Below, piece after piece: positions 44,620 to 56,700 of a stretch of 64,000 bases of DNA. The notes below the pieces were generated by a model. It searched no databases, was not told the origin of the DNA, and saw nothing but the letters and a program-made list of their open reading frames with translations. Within the stretch, counting starts at the first letter, position 1. Every line of letters starts with the position of its first letter. The translations under genes and the position numbers were made by a program. The stretch is from Albugo candida (taxonomy: Eukaryota > Oomycota > Peronosporomycetes > Albuginales), in assembly GCA_040437565.1 (NCBI GenBank), contig JBDOQK010000054.1, positions 124,001-188,000 on the forward strand, written 5' to 3'.

Positions 44620-45011
44620 TGTATTATGATATTTGCATAATTACACTTGACTCTCAACCTTATTACATAAATGGCATCCTGGATGGACCCTGTGACAGCT
44701 CGATTTTTGATGCTCTCTACATGACCACGCTGACAGCTAACTTGGTATGATTCATAGCGTCATGTCTATACTAGGAAAGCAGATGTGTAGAATCAAGCTG
44801 TACTCACACATCTTAGACATTCTATCCTTTTCTTGCGACGTGGCAAGTGTTACTGTCAAACGATGCCAGCACATTCTTAGTTTGCAACTGAATATGCGAG
44901 AGACTTTCAAGCTCACAGTAGAAAACAGACAAGCGATGTGTTTCTTCATTTGAAACAACTTGCATCATAGTAATACCTGCAGCTTCTTACACTTGTTAAA
45001 ACGCATTCGCA
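44620..45011. other. intergenic, nothing recognised
   Basis: About 390 bases between ALDH12 and the second P4H gene; short open frames only. Confidence 0.5.
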
Positions 45012-47069
45012 ATGAAAGATAAAATTGTCATTAAATCTGCAGTTCGAAAATGGAGGCGAAAAAATCTTGTCAATTCGAGCTTCAAACTGATTTTTGGCAC
45101 TCTGATACTCGCTTTTATATGGACTAGCTTTTTCCCCATATATCCAATCGAAAATACCTCCACTCTCAGCTCCACTGCTATGAAGCAAATAAAATCGCAA
45201 TTTATCGATACCATCCTTTCCCCAAAAGCTAACGCGAATCACTCGAGTATCCTGATAAAGGAGCCGAGCATGCAAAAAATCACTCCGACTTTTGCGCTTG
45301 CACCTGGAACTTGTGATGATCGGGATTATATTCCAAAGGGACTGCATGGGAATCAAAACGTTCATGTATCTCAACCTATGGAGAAAATTCTCCCGCAGTC
45401 AAATGAAGTCTTTTTCATGCTGAATGGGCAAAATGACGGGCTTTATGTCTCGTACAATGATAAGTTTGGATGCATTCATGCCGCTGCGACGTTTGCAGCA
45501 ATTTCGCTCGGTGCGGATGCCAATTTGTTGCAAAATGGAGTTCGATTATATTCACAATTCGGCTTCCCAATACTGAACACTGAGCATCTCATAAAAGCAA
45601 ATCGTATTGTTCACATACTGCTGGATTATCAACTATGGACATGGCCAGGCATACGAGTGGGCTACAAATACAAATTGGAAAGTGGTGTTGTGCTCACGAC
45701 AATTGGATTGTCACCAAAAGTGTTTGATGTCGAACATTTTTTCACCGCGAATGAAGGAGATCGAATTATCGAAGAAGGCTCACACGAATTGCATAAACGG
45801 GATCGCCATAATGATGTGAATCAAGCACGAACATGCGAATCAGTATTTTTACGTGCAAATAGATTCACTCAAGATCTTCAGCGTCGAGGAGCTCAAATTA
45901 CTCGCGCACCTTCTCCATCTTTTGCTGAGACTCTGCAGCTTGTTCGGTACGGTATCGGCGACTTTTATCGTCAACACCTTGATGTATTACAATCACGAGA
46001 ATTCGTGCCCGAGCATTGGAATACTTTCACTTTCAATGATTTTGCAGCATGGGTTTCGTGGGCAGCCAACAGAATCCAGCAACTTGGAGACCGAGTACCG
46101 CATGATTTCAAGATAGGTGGACGATTCTTTCCAGCTCTGTATGATGTGAAGGGTTTTCATCTCGAGTTACTTAGCCTTTTTGTGCAAGAGGCAAGGAAAA
46201 GTAAGTTGTTTCTGATTCATTCAGATGAAGCGTGGGATGAATGGCTGACGACCAATATCCATCGCCAATCCACCGATATCATCTCAGTCTTACTGAAGGA
46301 AGGAAATCGCCCCGAGTATCTTCCTATCATAGTGAGAGCATGGGAACACGCTATTGGACTACCCGAGCTACGATACACTTTCCCTCCCAAAAGGGTCAAT
46401 GGTTTATCTCACTACTACAATTGGATCAGATGGGCTAAAGAACGCATCTCATTCTACGGGGATTCTCTTCCACAACATGTTCGCCCGGGAACGCGTCTAT
46501 ACCCAACATATATGGACACATTTCAAGTTGTACTACTCGACTATATTTTGGGAGATTACAACGCGGAGACTATGACCAAGCTGATCGGAAACTCGTGGTA
46601 TGACTGGATGATCTCAAATCGACGTGAGCCTGGAGCTCTCGGAAAAGTTTTGCAGGCTTTTCCGAGTGTTGTCAACCTGGTTGTCCGATCTTGGGAAGCT
46701 CGTGCTCAAGTACCTAATCTTCGATACAGCATCCCATTCTATGTAAAGGATTTTCAACCACAGAGATATGCAACTTTGTCTATGTACTTGAACAATCAAG
46801 CAATACGTGGAGGTGAGAAGGTATTTCCGTACTCAGTCGATCATGCTCATGACACTGGAATCCATAAAAAGGAAATGCCAGAATGCTCAAGTGGTCTTGT
46901 TGTACCTCCAAATGCTCTTCACGCGACTTTATACTATAGTCAAACTCCAGAGGATGATATTGACAGCATGAGCATCCACGGTGATTGTCCATTGGACGAA
47001 GGAACAAAATGGGTTTTAAATCTTTTTATGTGGAACGCGAATGCTGAAGAAGGCGCATCGATCTGGTAG
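45012..47069 (+). CDS. type II membrane prolyl-4-hydroxylase-like protein with tandem insert (copy 2)
   Basis: 685 aa, single exon, paralog of copy 1 on the opposite strand. A basic N-terminus, anchor at about 25-42 (FKLIFGTLILAFIWTSFF), a lumenal stem, then SNEVFFMLNGQNDGLYVSYN shared with copy 1. HxD iron ligands at 322-324 (FYRQHLDVL), GGEKVFPYS, and SIHGDCPLDEGTKW with distal His and Lys. An insert of about 250 residues with the same two repeats lies between HLD and QRYATLSMYLNN. DxC replaces GGC in the distal motif, and VLN replaces GSN after KW, so substrate handling may differ. It ends NANAEEGASIW at 47069. No signs of decay. Confidence 0.85.
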   Translation: MKDKIVIKSAVRKWRRKNLVNSSFKLIFGTLILAFIWTSFFPIYPIENTSTLSSTAMKQIKSQFIDTILSPKANANHSSILIKEPSMQKITPTFALAPGTCDDRDYIPKGLHGNQNVHVSQPMEKILPQSNEVFFMLNGQNDGLYVSYNDKFGCIHAAATFAAISLGADANLLQNGVRLYSQFGFPILNTEHLIKANRIVHILLDYQLWTWPGIRVGYKYKLESGVVLTTIGLSPKVFDVEHFFTANEGDRIIEEGSHELHKRDRHNDVNQARTCESVFLRANRFTQDLQRRGAQITRAPSPSFAETLQLVRYGIGDFYRQHLDVLQSREFVPEHWNTFTFNDFAAWVSWAANRIQQLGDRVPHDFKIGGRFFPALYDVKGFHLELLSLFVQEARKSKLFLIHSDEAWDEWLTTNIHRQSTDIISVLLKEGNRPEYLPIIVRAWEHAIGLPELRYTFPPKRVNGLSHYYNWIRWAKERISFYGDSLPQHVRPGTRLYPTYMDTFQVVLLDYILGDYNAETMTKLIGNSWYDWMISNRREPGALGKVLQAFPSVVNLVVRSWEARAQVPNLRYSIPFYVKDFQPQRYATLSMYLNNQAIRGGEKVFPYSVDHAHDTGIHKKEMPECSSGLVVPPNALHATLYYSQTPEDDIDSMSIHGDCPLDEGTKWVLNLFMWNANAEEGASIW

Positions 47070-47521
47070 CTGTTGCATCCATCGCGCAAGATTTGGACAT
47101 GAGCAGCTATACGACAACATTCCAATGTCTACACTTTAGTTGCCTGTATGAAAATAATAGACTCTTGCTGAAATCAAGCTTTCGCATGTGCGATATTAAC
47201 TTTAAACGAATTCTCACAATATTAAAGCATCGATAGCTGAGTAAGAATGAGTTTAACCTTGAATGGGGTTGAAAGGCAGCGACAGACAGAGAGAGATTAC
47301 AGTGTAGATGAGCGAATTAGAAGAAAAAACAGCGTAGAGAGGTGCAGAATGGCAGCCTTTCACGGCGGTCAACAAATTGGATTGGTTCATTTGTCCTGGG
47401 ATATAAACGGATTGGCTGATATTCTTTGCCACATGATCTCTCGAATTTGTTTATTCTATATCCGCAACTGCACTGGTGTCGCTGTTCTTTTTAGAATTTG
47501 ACATAACGTCCCGCGATCTCT
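47070..47521. other. intergenic, nothing recognised
   Basis: About 450 bases between P4H copies 2 and 3; one short open frame without recognisable product. Confidence 0.4.
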
Positions 47522-49252
47522 ATGAAGCACTTCTCTTTGGCTATTCTCACGTTCATTTGGACACAACTGTATTATTATTTCAATGCACCAGTACACGAGC
47601 AAGCACCATCCGCTCGTCAGTAGCCTTTTGCTCATTCGAGCAATGCAACTCTTTTCGATGTAGAAAGTGTTTATCGTGCAGAGACTGATGATCATCCGCT
47701 TCCAACAGATCTCACAGCTCAGATACCAAACGTANNNNNNNNNNNNNNNNNNNNNNNNNNNNNNNNNNNNNNNNNNNNNNNNNNNNNNNNNNNNNNNNNN
47801 NNNNNNNNNNNNNNNNNNNNNNNNNNNNNNNNNNTAAGTACCATCTCGAAGATGGAGTTGTTATGACTACGGTTGGGCTGTCTCCTAAAGTATTTGACGT
47901 GGAGTACTTCATCTCTGCAAATGAAAGCGCCAAGCTTGTTGAGTTGGGCTCGCCTTCTTTGGAAAGGTCTCAAGTCGTCGGTTCGGAGGGAGGAAGCGTT
48001 GTGGATGACGCTCGGACGAGTCATACATCATACTTACCACAAAGTGACTTTACTCGTAAATCTCAGAATCGTGGGGCTCGCGTTGCTCGACTACCATCAC
48101 CTTCATTCATCGAAGATTTACAGCTTGTTCGCTATAACGCTGGTGAGTTCTATCGGCGACATCTAGATACATTCAGTAGCAGGTCGTTCAAACCAAATGA
48201 GTGGACGGAATACACATATCGAGATTTTCTCGATTGGGTATCGTGGTCGGTCGTCAAGATTCGAGAATTAGGTCCTCGTGTTCCTGAAGACTTTCGATAT
48301 GGTGGACGATATTACCCGAATGCCAATGACACAACGGGATTCCATGTTGAGTTATTACGCTTATTCGTCCATAAAGCCGAATTGGCGCATTTCTTTCTTG
48401 CACGAAGCGCTACAGAATGGAAGACATGGATCGAAACTAATACTCAGCGGAGAGCTAATAACATTATGTCGATTTTGATGAAGAACACCAGCAAGCCAGA
48501 ATATCTACCTTTCATCGTGAAGGAGTGGGAACGTGCTGTTGCACTACCTGAGCTGCACTACACCTTCCCTAATAAAAATGTTGATGGACTATCACACCTT
48601 TACAATTGGATCAGATGGATTAAAGATCGTGTTTTTTACTTTGGAGATAAATTTCCGGATCATGTTCGATCCGGAGGCGCTCTATATCCGTCATACCGTG
48701 TCCAATATCAAACGACATTGATGAAATACATCATGGAGGATTACAGTCTGCATTTTCTCGCATAGATAACAAATCAAGACCGGATCAATTGGAATCTCAC
48801 CAATAAGGGCCGCAAACGTGTTTTACACGATGTATTGCTGGCTTTTCCGTCATTTTTCGAACTGGTTATTCGGTCTTGGGAAGTTAGAGCCAATGTTCCA
48901 CAACTTCGCTATGTAGTCCCAGCCCATGTGAAAGGAATTTCATCCACAAAGGTTTGTGACCTTATTCCTGTATCTGAGTGATAAAATCAAGAGTGGTGGT
49001 GAGACCGTTTTCCCGTATTCGATCCATCGCAGTCAGAAAGGAAACATCAACCGAACAGGAATGCCGGAATGCTCAGCCGGACTTGCCCTACCTCCTCGTT
49101 ACCTCCATGCGGCTCTTTTTTAGAGTCAAACTCCGGATGGTGATATTGATCCAATGAGTTATCATGGTGGCTGCCCACCAGAAGAAGGGACGAAATGGGG
49201 CTCTAATCTGTTTATGTGGGATAGCAATTATGATGACTCGGTTGATCTCTGA
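47522..49252 (+). pseudogene. third prolyl-4-hydroxylase-like copy, decayed
   Basis: N-terminus MKHFSLAILTFIWTQLYYYF at 47522 matches the anchor of copy 2, but it is shortened; an in-frame stop follows soon. N gap at 47735-47834. The middle runs open from KYHLEDGVVMTTVGLSPKVF to LEDYSLHFLA-type sequence at 48765 and has the intact iron motif FYRRHLDTF and repeat 1 of the insert. After a stop at 48763-48765 the homology goes on (LLAFPSFFELVIRSWEVRAN), shifts frame near 48960, and passes another stop near 49122 before YHGGCPPEEGTKWGSNLFMW and the end at about 49252. At least four lesions, so probably a pseudogene; some may be sequence errors next to the gap. Confidence 0.7.
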
Positions 49253-50387
49253 TCGTAATCGGATACGGTTAGGTATCTCAATGATAGAGAAATAGATCAA
49301 AAGTGCGGTTTTCTTAATGATATAATTCCTGACACGGGGCTTAACCTTTGCCGTTGATGTCAATATCAAGCCATGCGTATGTGCAGTGAACTCTACGATT
49401 TCTCCATCAGATAGCCAATTCCTATGACTGACACTTTCCGCTTGTGCGAGTTTACAGGAATCCTTTGCCACCCAGCAATTCCTGCAATGCTTGTGTCTTT
49501 GTCTTCGGCTCAATCGTCCTTCTTGCTAATTCGTGGGAATAAAACTCGGTGACTCTGAAGATGAATGATAGAAATACATCTCAGATCATCCGACCGACAA
49601 AAGGTGATGCAAACGAGCCTAAGTCATGACTAAAGGAACGCGTTCTAATGCCTGATCGATCAGTTTACAGACAGGAATACAAAGTAGATCAGACTTCTTC
49701 GCCCAGCTACTACACACCACGGAAGATTAAAAACTATGTCAGAATTCGATAGAGTTTAACATATGCCTCTATCGATGTAATCAAAGTTGGAAATGCCTAT
49801 CATCCTGTGCAAACGTCAACGCGGAGTCGAATTTCAGGTTTGTCCAATTGTAAACTAGCAGCTTATAGCTTCCATCGTGCTGGTAGCTAGGAACAGATCA
49901 GAAAACATGTGACGTTGTCAGATGTAAATAGTGCACATAGCCAGCAAATCCGCGTATGTGTGAGCAAGCACTCTTGATTATCAATCGGTAGTATGCAGTT
50001 CACAAAGGCGAAGGCATCACGAAAATGAATTTTTGGTGCCTTTCATGGCAATTGCTAGGCAGGTCGTCGTGTGACCCACTTTCCAATCCAATCTGAAGGG
50101 CTTGAATTTGTATATTCATTTCCTACTCGAGCCGAAGTTTCTATTCTACTTTCTTCGAGCTACGTGAGTCTGTTTGGAACGAAATATCTCCACCAAAAGA
50201 CTGAACCTATACTGGTACGAACTAGATATGTCAGTAGAAGAATCACTTGATATGGGCAAGCATGACATTCGAGGTATCACCAGTTGAGATCGCATTCTGT
50301 GCAGTGTCGACGTGATACGGTTCGGCTGGTGCATGTATTGTATGAACACTTCCACACAGAACATGAGCCAAAGTATTGATAAAAGAA
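49253..50387. other. gene-poor stretch, nothing recognised
   Basis: No coding homology or clear repeat family recognised between the P4H pseudogene and the MITE-like element. Confidence 0.4.
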
Positions 50388-50869
50388 GGGAACCGTTGAA
50401 ATCCCCTGAGTTTAATACACCTAGGTGAGGGACAATATGATAGCACTGCCCGCTACTTTTCGACATGAACCAATTTGCAATCACTCAGTTCAGTTGGCGT
50501 TCGCGTTTCTTCGTGTTGCTCATTGTTGTTAGATTATTTCGCGTTTCACGGTTTGTTGAATATATTCTACTCTAGACACTAAGTCCTAATATTTCACTAC
50601 GAAGAACATGAAAAATTCATTATCATTATTTTTTTTTAAATATGACACAAAATTTCAAAATACACAAAGACATCCTCGTGTACAGGTCATCCATGACATA
50701 AGAACCTTATGGTCTACAAACTTGGTCTTAAAAATGATTTCCGACTGAGTGTGATAGCCTCTTTGTAGTCAATATGGTTGAATTCTCAGTCTCGGAAAGT
50801 AGCCAATCATAATGGGACGGCTCGTAAATTAGTTAATCATATCAAACTGAGGGGATTTTAACGGTTCCC
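50388..50869. mobile_element. MITE-like element, copy A
   Basis: 482 bases. Left end GGGAACCGTTGAAATCCCCT, right end reads in reverse GGGAACCGTTAAAATCCCCT, then GAGTTT/CAGTTT: inverted termini of about 26 bases with two mismatches. No open frame. The interior matches copy B at 59263-59826 (for example TGATAGCACTGCCCGCTAC and TTGCAATCACTCAGTTCAGT). No clear target-site duplication. Probably a non-autonomous DNA transposon. Confidence 0.6.
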
Positions 50870-50907
50870 TAATTAAAATTATAATCAAATTACGAGAATC
50901 GTTATCC

Positions 50908-50970
50908 AGCCCCACCCTTCATAAATTATTGGAAATTGTGGCCTCTGATTGGTCCGAATAGATGCAACGG
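50908..50970 (+). repeat. dispersed repeat block shared with 59185-59245
   Basis: ATTGTGGCCTCTGATTGG and its surroundings occur in both places in the same orientation: just right of MITE copy A, and just left of copy B. Confidence 0.5.
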
Positions 50971-51736
50971 AAGACAAAAAAAGACGCACAAAATTCGGTT
51001 TCTGCAATTTTGTACTACTTAATCTAGGTCTATATAGATAACCAACAACACTACTCATTTGATCAAGCGGAGAGGGAGACACATTCACTCGTACGAATTG
51101 AAGTGAGGCATCTGCGAATTTTACGAGATCACAGCCGCGTACGAGGGATTGGCAGTACAGTGTTTCGTAGAAAGAATCGCTGATCGTGTCCATATTCGTC
51201 ATTTGTATTGCTCGAAGCAACGAGCTTCCACGTCTGGGCATTACTTACGTATACTTAGAATCAAATCCAGTTAGCACCTCGCAGTATGCGCAACCCTATC
51301 TGGATAACAATTAGACAAAAGACTGTCATATACTATATGCACAACTTCTCTGGCCAATATAGTTCGTGAATGTCGTTCCTTCGTTTGAGACAAATTTGAG
51401 AAACGGCTGAGACGTTAATTTAAGTTCATTGAACCTTAGCATCTCCTAGCAGATTTGATAAAATACGACTGTCCCGGGGTGGTTTGGAAGTAACGTTGCC
51501 ATTAAAGTGGTAAGTGCAAATTCTGATCCGTCATGAGGAGATAAAGCGCACGAAGACATTCGTTCACACCTATACGCTCCAGCTTGATTGTTGATATGCG
51601 CTTCCATAACCCCAAACTCGTCCATCTTCAACATACGCATGAAGCACGATCCGAGAAGCCAACGGTACGTATGAATGAGCAACGCAATTTTCATCTTTTC
51701 ATTTTCAATTAATCGATCGCGGGAGCACACGGCAAC
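50971..51736. other. gene-poor stretch, nothing recognised
   Basis: Short minus-strand open frames at 50885-51241 and 51446-51730 show no family resemblance I can name. Confidence 0.35.
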
Positions 51737-52910
51737 ATGAAAACTCTACAAATACGAACTTATGGTGCTGCGATGCTTGAAATATTTCTGGCGTCTTACC
51801 ATTTCGTGGGCGCAAAATTCACGAGTTTGTATCCCATAACAGCTGAGGGATCAAATACGGTGCTTGAAAAAGGATTTAGGGTCGATATATACCTAAAAAA
51901 AACATTCTGACGACTCGAATGCAGTGCCCCGGGATGAATTATATTTGTTAACGTTTCACGCTGACGATGTAAACGAAGATAAAGCTTTTGACATCTGTCA
52001 AAGCAACCTTAAGAATTCAGGCACTTTTGACTCTGAGAGAAACTCTTTTGCGAAAGTACTGTCCGATTTCAACAACGGTTTCCCTATAGAAACTTTTTCT
52101 GAACCCAGTTCAAACTTCGTGAAGTAACTCACCCAGAAAAGAAATTCTCAACATACAGCCACGTTAAGTACGCAGGTCGAATCAACTTCGACAGATATCA
52201 GTGACAATGTGGAAGTGTTTGAACAATGCTTTTGGGGCATCCCGAATGGTAACGTTGTAGCTGGCTGGGTACTAAAAAAGCAGGCGTTGAAACGCTTGTT
52301 CGACCGAAATAAGATCCGCAGCAGCAGCTTGACCCTCATGGATCGTGAAGTTTACATCACGAATAACTATGGGATATACTCATTTATTTTGGAAGATGCT
52401 CCACATTTTTATTTCATGAGCGATTTGGCACCGGATGTACCATTCATACCCCAGGACGAATTCTCGAAGGCTGAAGTCACCATGTTCAGCACACAATCCA
52501 TGCAAAAGGTTGAAGTTCGCCCCGGTAACGTAATGACCACGATCCCCCGAGATGTATACGACCAGTTGCAATCAGAGTTACAAAAATCGGGATTCACTGA
52601 AAAGAACGGGCGCTACCAACGATCTTGCTCAAGTATCAAAGTTTTCAAGATAGCGGACTGTACACTCCATATTACTATTCAGAAAATTACACTTTTTTTC
52701 AGGCCCGATCAATATGTGACCTTTACAGAAGCAAATGGAGAGCGCATTTGTGTTCTGCAGCTTTTGCCGAATGAAGAAAACAAGTGGGTGTTGGGATCTT
52801 CATTTCTAAGAGCTTATACAATCATCATCCGCACAGAAAAGAATACAAAAGCTTATAAATTCCTCCCAAGAAAAAGTAGAGGGATAAAAGCATTTCCAAT
52901 ACATCCTTAA
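51737..52910 (+). CDS. secreted pepsin-like (A1) protein, probably non-catalytic
   Basis: Start at 51737 gives a signal peptide, MKTLQIRTYGAAMLEIFLAS then YHFVGA. The frame shifts by one base at a run of eight A (51893-51900) and goes on as HSDDSNAVPRDELYLLTFHA. A plausible intron from about 52098 to 52158 leads to TLSTQVESTSTDISDNVEVF and the C-terminal part. That part looks like a pepsin C-lobe: EQCFWGIPNGNVVAGWVL, VMTTIPRDVYDQLQSELQ (the place of the second DTG loop) and WVLGSSFLRAYTIIIRTEKN, which is the ILGxxFLR end of A1 proteases. No D-T/S-G is present at either active site; the second reads RPGNVMTTIP. Either a secreted pseudo-protease or a decaying gene. Confidence 0.45.
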
Positions 52911-53701
52911 GGATTTGTGGTCATATGGTACCTTTTTACAAAAAGACATAAATATACACTGCAAGATTGATTTTGAGATGTAGTACTCTTGCCTGAGCTC
53001 TTACGGCCACAACGAGCCTTGACGCAATATCACTTTCGACCCCCGAGGAGGAACAGAACGCGTCCGTTGACATGANNNNNNNNNNNNNNNNNNNNNNNNN
53101 NNNNNNNNNNNNNNNNNNNNNNNNNNNNNNNNNNNNNNNNNNNNNNNNNNNNNNNNNNNNNNNNNNNNNNNNNNNTTATCATACTTGTTGCTGCCAGTGT
53201 ACAGTACATCCACGCTCATGATTCTGCCCGTACAACTCTTCTCTGAGAGGCTGACTGATAAGTCCAAATGCATTCAGTCCAACCAAGTTCCGGTATGTGT
53301 AAGCCATAAGGCTGATTCACCGTGATTCTTGAGCGTTTTAGCTTGTGTCATTCATATAGCATCTGATCATCTTTTGGTATTCGGCTATTCATAGACTATA
53401 GCATCAGTGGCTCATGGATTGGTAACTGAGAAATCTGAGCTTTACATATCTCTTTCTTCTTTGGTCTACACAAGAATACTTATATCAATAATCTTCTAAG
53501 AAGCGTGAGTTAAAGTCAGTTTTCGACATCATGATGTATCTCAATCACCCCGAAGATCACAAGGAAAGGACCAGCATCGTACCTGGGTTGGATTCCGCAT
53601 CNNNNNNNNNNNNNNNNNNNNNNNNNNNNNNNNNNNNNNNNNNNNNNNNNNNNNNNNNNNNNNNNNNNNNNNNNNNNNNNNNNNNNNNNNNNNNNNNNNN
53701 N
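52911..53701. other. repeat-like region with two N gaps
   Basis: Holds N at 53076-53175 and 53602-53701 without flanking duplicates. The stretch before the first gap (ACTTTCGACCCCCGAGGAGG) could be LINE ORF1 upstream sequence. No gene. Confidence 0.3.
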
Positions 53702-56700
53702 GTGGGCCAAAGGCAACTTCAACTATAGATGACACGAACCATCTTACCTTGGTGGATACTATCAACTCGCAGGATTCATTGCGTAAGGGCAAGGCTAGAG
53801 CTCGACCTCGAGCGAAGTATCACGTGGAGCTCCCAAAGCCGAAAGCTTCGGATATCGAGGCTATACTGCAACTAAATGCAGACGGGGAGCACCCAGAGTG
53901 AATGTATGAATAATCATGGAAATTCAGGAATCAAACCCCTACTGGAGAGCAGGGCCATTGCTCAAGTATCGAAAATACCCGGTAGCGATATTCGGTTGAT
54001 AGTTTTTATCGACGATGCATGTCAACACCTGAAGCGCCTGCCAGTAAGCATCCTCGGCGCTCAGTACTTTTTTCGGGAGTACGATTCTCGCGAATACTTC
54101 TACTTCCTGGACTTATTTTTTTTTGTGAGAGTGAAGGGAGAACGGATTCCCATCTTACATCTCCTTCACGGAGAAGAAAGTTCAAGAGTCGTAGGTCCTC
54201 TCAGAGAAATTGTTCCGTACAAGAAAGTCTTGATGTCGACGTGGAGAGTGTACGTTAGTAGTTCTACGTGCCCTCAATTGATGGCCAAAATTGGCAGAAT
54301 ATGCGACAAAATTGCATACGGGAAGTTGCTTTATCCTGTTAGAGGAATGAAGGCTTCAATCTATATCAAACGATCACGTTTTGGTAAGCGTGATTCTTTT
54401 TGCTTGTATTCTGGAGCTGCACCAGCCACGGGAACACTGCAACAACAAAACGAAATTCAATATTAACATCAATACCACCAACGATAAGAAAAAATAGCAA
54501 CAAAGGCACTCGTGGTGGACCCAAAGATACTGAAGAAGCCAGTTCCAAGGCAGGAATAAAAGACGAGGAAACCGGATTGGAAACCCTCCAGCAAATATCG
54601 CTAGAGCTCAACTCTTCCTCCACTAGCATACTAGCAGGGGCACCAGACTTAATGCAACCCCCCCTCCCATTCAGCAGGTGGAAAATAAACCAGCCTCACT
54701 AGCACGAGTGGAATGAGATGGCGTTGACTGCATGCAGCTGGCATGTACAAGTGGTAAACATAACTGGGTAGAGCCGCTCCGCCAATTGGTCTCAAAAGCG
54801 CCACTTCGCGCTCTTCATAAGTCGGATACTGATGCTTTCTTTGCTATTCTTGCAAATATGGAATTGGAGATAGAAGAAGTAGAAGTGTTGCCAATCTGGA
54901 GCATGGAGATTACAGCCGAAATATTCCTGCGAAAACGCGGATGCCGAAATTTGGTGGCTACTTCGAAAGAGGCGAATCACCTTTATCGAAAACGTTTCAC
55001 AGCGGTCGAATACGCCGAACCAGCACCATGAGTTGTTGAGGTAGGCGAGCTCATGAAAATCGATCTCAAAAACTTCCTCCTCCCGCTTCAACCCTGTAAA
55101 CGAGTCCAAGCCGATGCACTCATCCATCGTATGCATAGGATGGTACACTTCTGCACCAACCTGGACAAAATCATCCGAGCAGCACTAGATCATCCGATCG
55201 CCATGAATGGGGTACTTCTAATGTCGGATTTTCGCGTGTTGCACGATGTGGCACATATCCTCCTAATCAGTTGCCTTTTTTTAGCACACAACCTCGAGGA
55301 ATATGTTACGCTTTCGACGCGATTGAGTCGCAATGTTGGTGAGAGAATGCCTTAAAAGCGAGATTTCATGGTCGAGAAATGTCGTGGTGACAGGCACTCT
55401 CAGAGAAAGTTCACTGTTTGATTCGAGCAAATAATGATTTTGGGCTGATGAAAGTTCTATTTCTGTGTACTGCACCACTCTTTACAAAAACGATCAATGA
55501 TTCCCATATCTCACAGATGGGCCGGTATTCTGGGGTCCGGGTCATCATTGTCGTTACTACCGCTTAACTTGCTTCTATCATTTTTGTGCTTCGAGTTGGG
55601 CAGCAAGTGTTGGTTGCAATGTTTCCGGTTGAGCGGCGTAATGGTCTCTTTAATGACAGCGAGGAGCTCTCCGTCAATCGTAGCTTTTTCGCAGAAGAAA
55701 ATGCATCGTCTTAACTCTCTCAACGGAATGGTGAAGCGAAGTTGATCGCTGGTCCGCTTCAGCGTGAATGATAAGGCCAAGGTCTCCCCGATTATATCAA
55801 GGTGGACAGCATCCCAGCATCCTCGGGAATGACAATGGAATTTATAAATGGTTATCTTTTTTTCGACCACGACCTATCACGACACTCCGTTTGCTGTGTT
55901 CAAGAAGCCAAGTGATCACAATCAACTGGACTCATTAAACCCTTTTATTACACGCAAAAATACAGCAGAAAATGTTTGTAAAAGCCACAAAGGTGCTTTT
56001 TACATCCCACTCAAAATCGCAGTGTGAGTTTGATAAAAATCCTTCGTTCGTACTTCCGCGATTTTATACAGCAGCTGAAGAATTCGCCGAACGAAGAGAA
56101 CTTGGTGCTCGAACAGTTGCGGACAGCTTGGAATCCCGGGAAATATGGGAAAGCTGGAAGACGAAAATCAAGTAACAGCTTCATGGAACTAAGACAAAGA
56201 TTTCACAGGATAGCAGACGTGATGTCAAGTCTAGCTAGCGTATTTTGGAAGTCACAGCAGCTCTACATCACATCCAAGACACCAATCCGTCATGGCACTT
56301 TTCGAATTGAGTCTCGAATAATTTGAAAGGCGGTCGAAAAAAATGTTAAATAAACCCAGAATGAGCGCTTCGATCGTCACGTGAAGCACATGGAGAACTA
56401 CTCCAAGAATTTTCTTCGCCCTGCAGACAATCCTAGTCGTCGCGTGACGGTCGAAATGGCACTAAAAATGTGGCATCGTGACATCCATCGAACCCGAGAG
56501 AAATTATTGACAAATTCAAGGATCATAAAAGTGGTGTCATGGGCTATCTCTATAGCTCTAAGATCGACAAAGCTGATCTATGCGAGGGAAAAGAAATAAA
56601 GCTACCGGATGCGTTCAAGTTTCCCTTTCGTCTGAGGAGCAAGACCATCTCTAATCTCTCTCAAATAGAACGTTATAGAGAAAGCGATTAAGCACATGCG

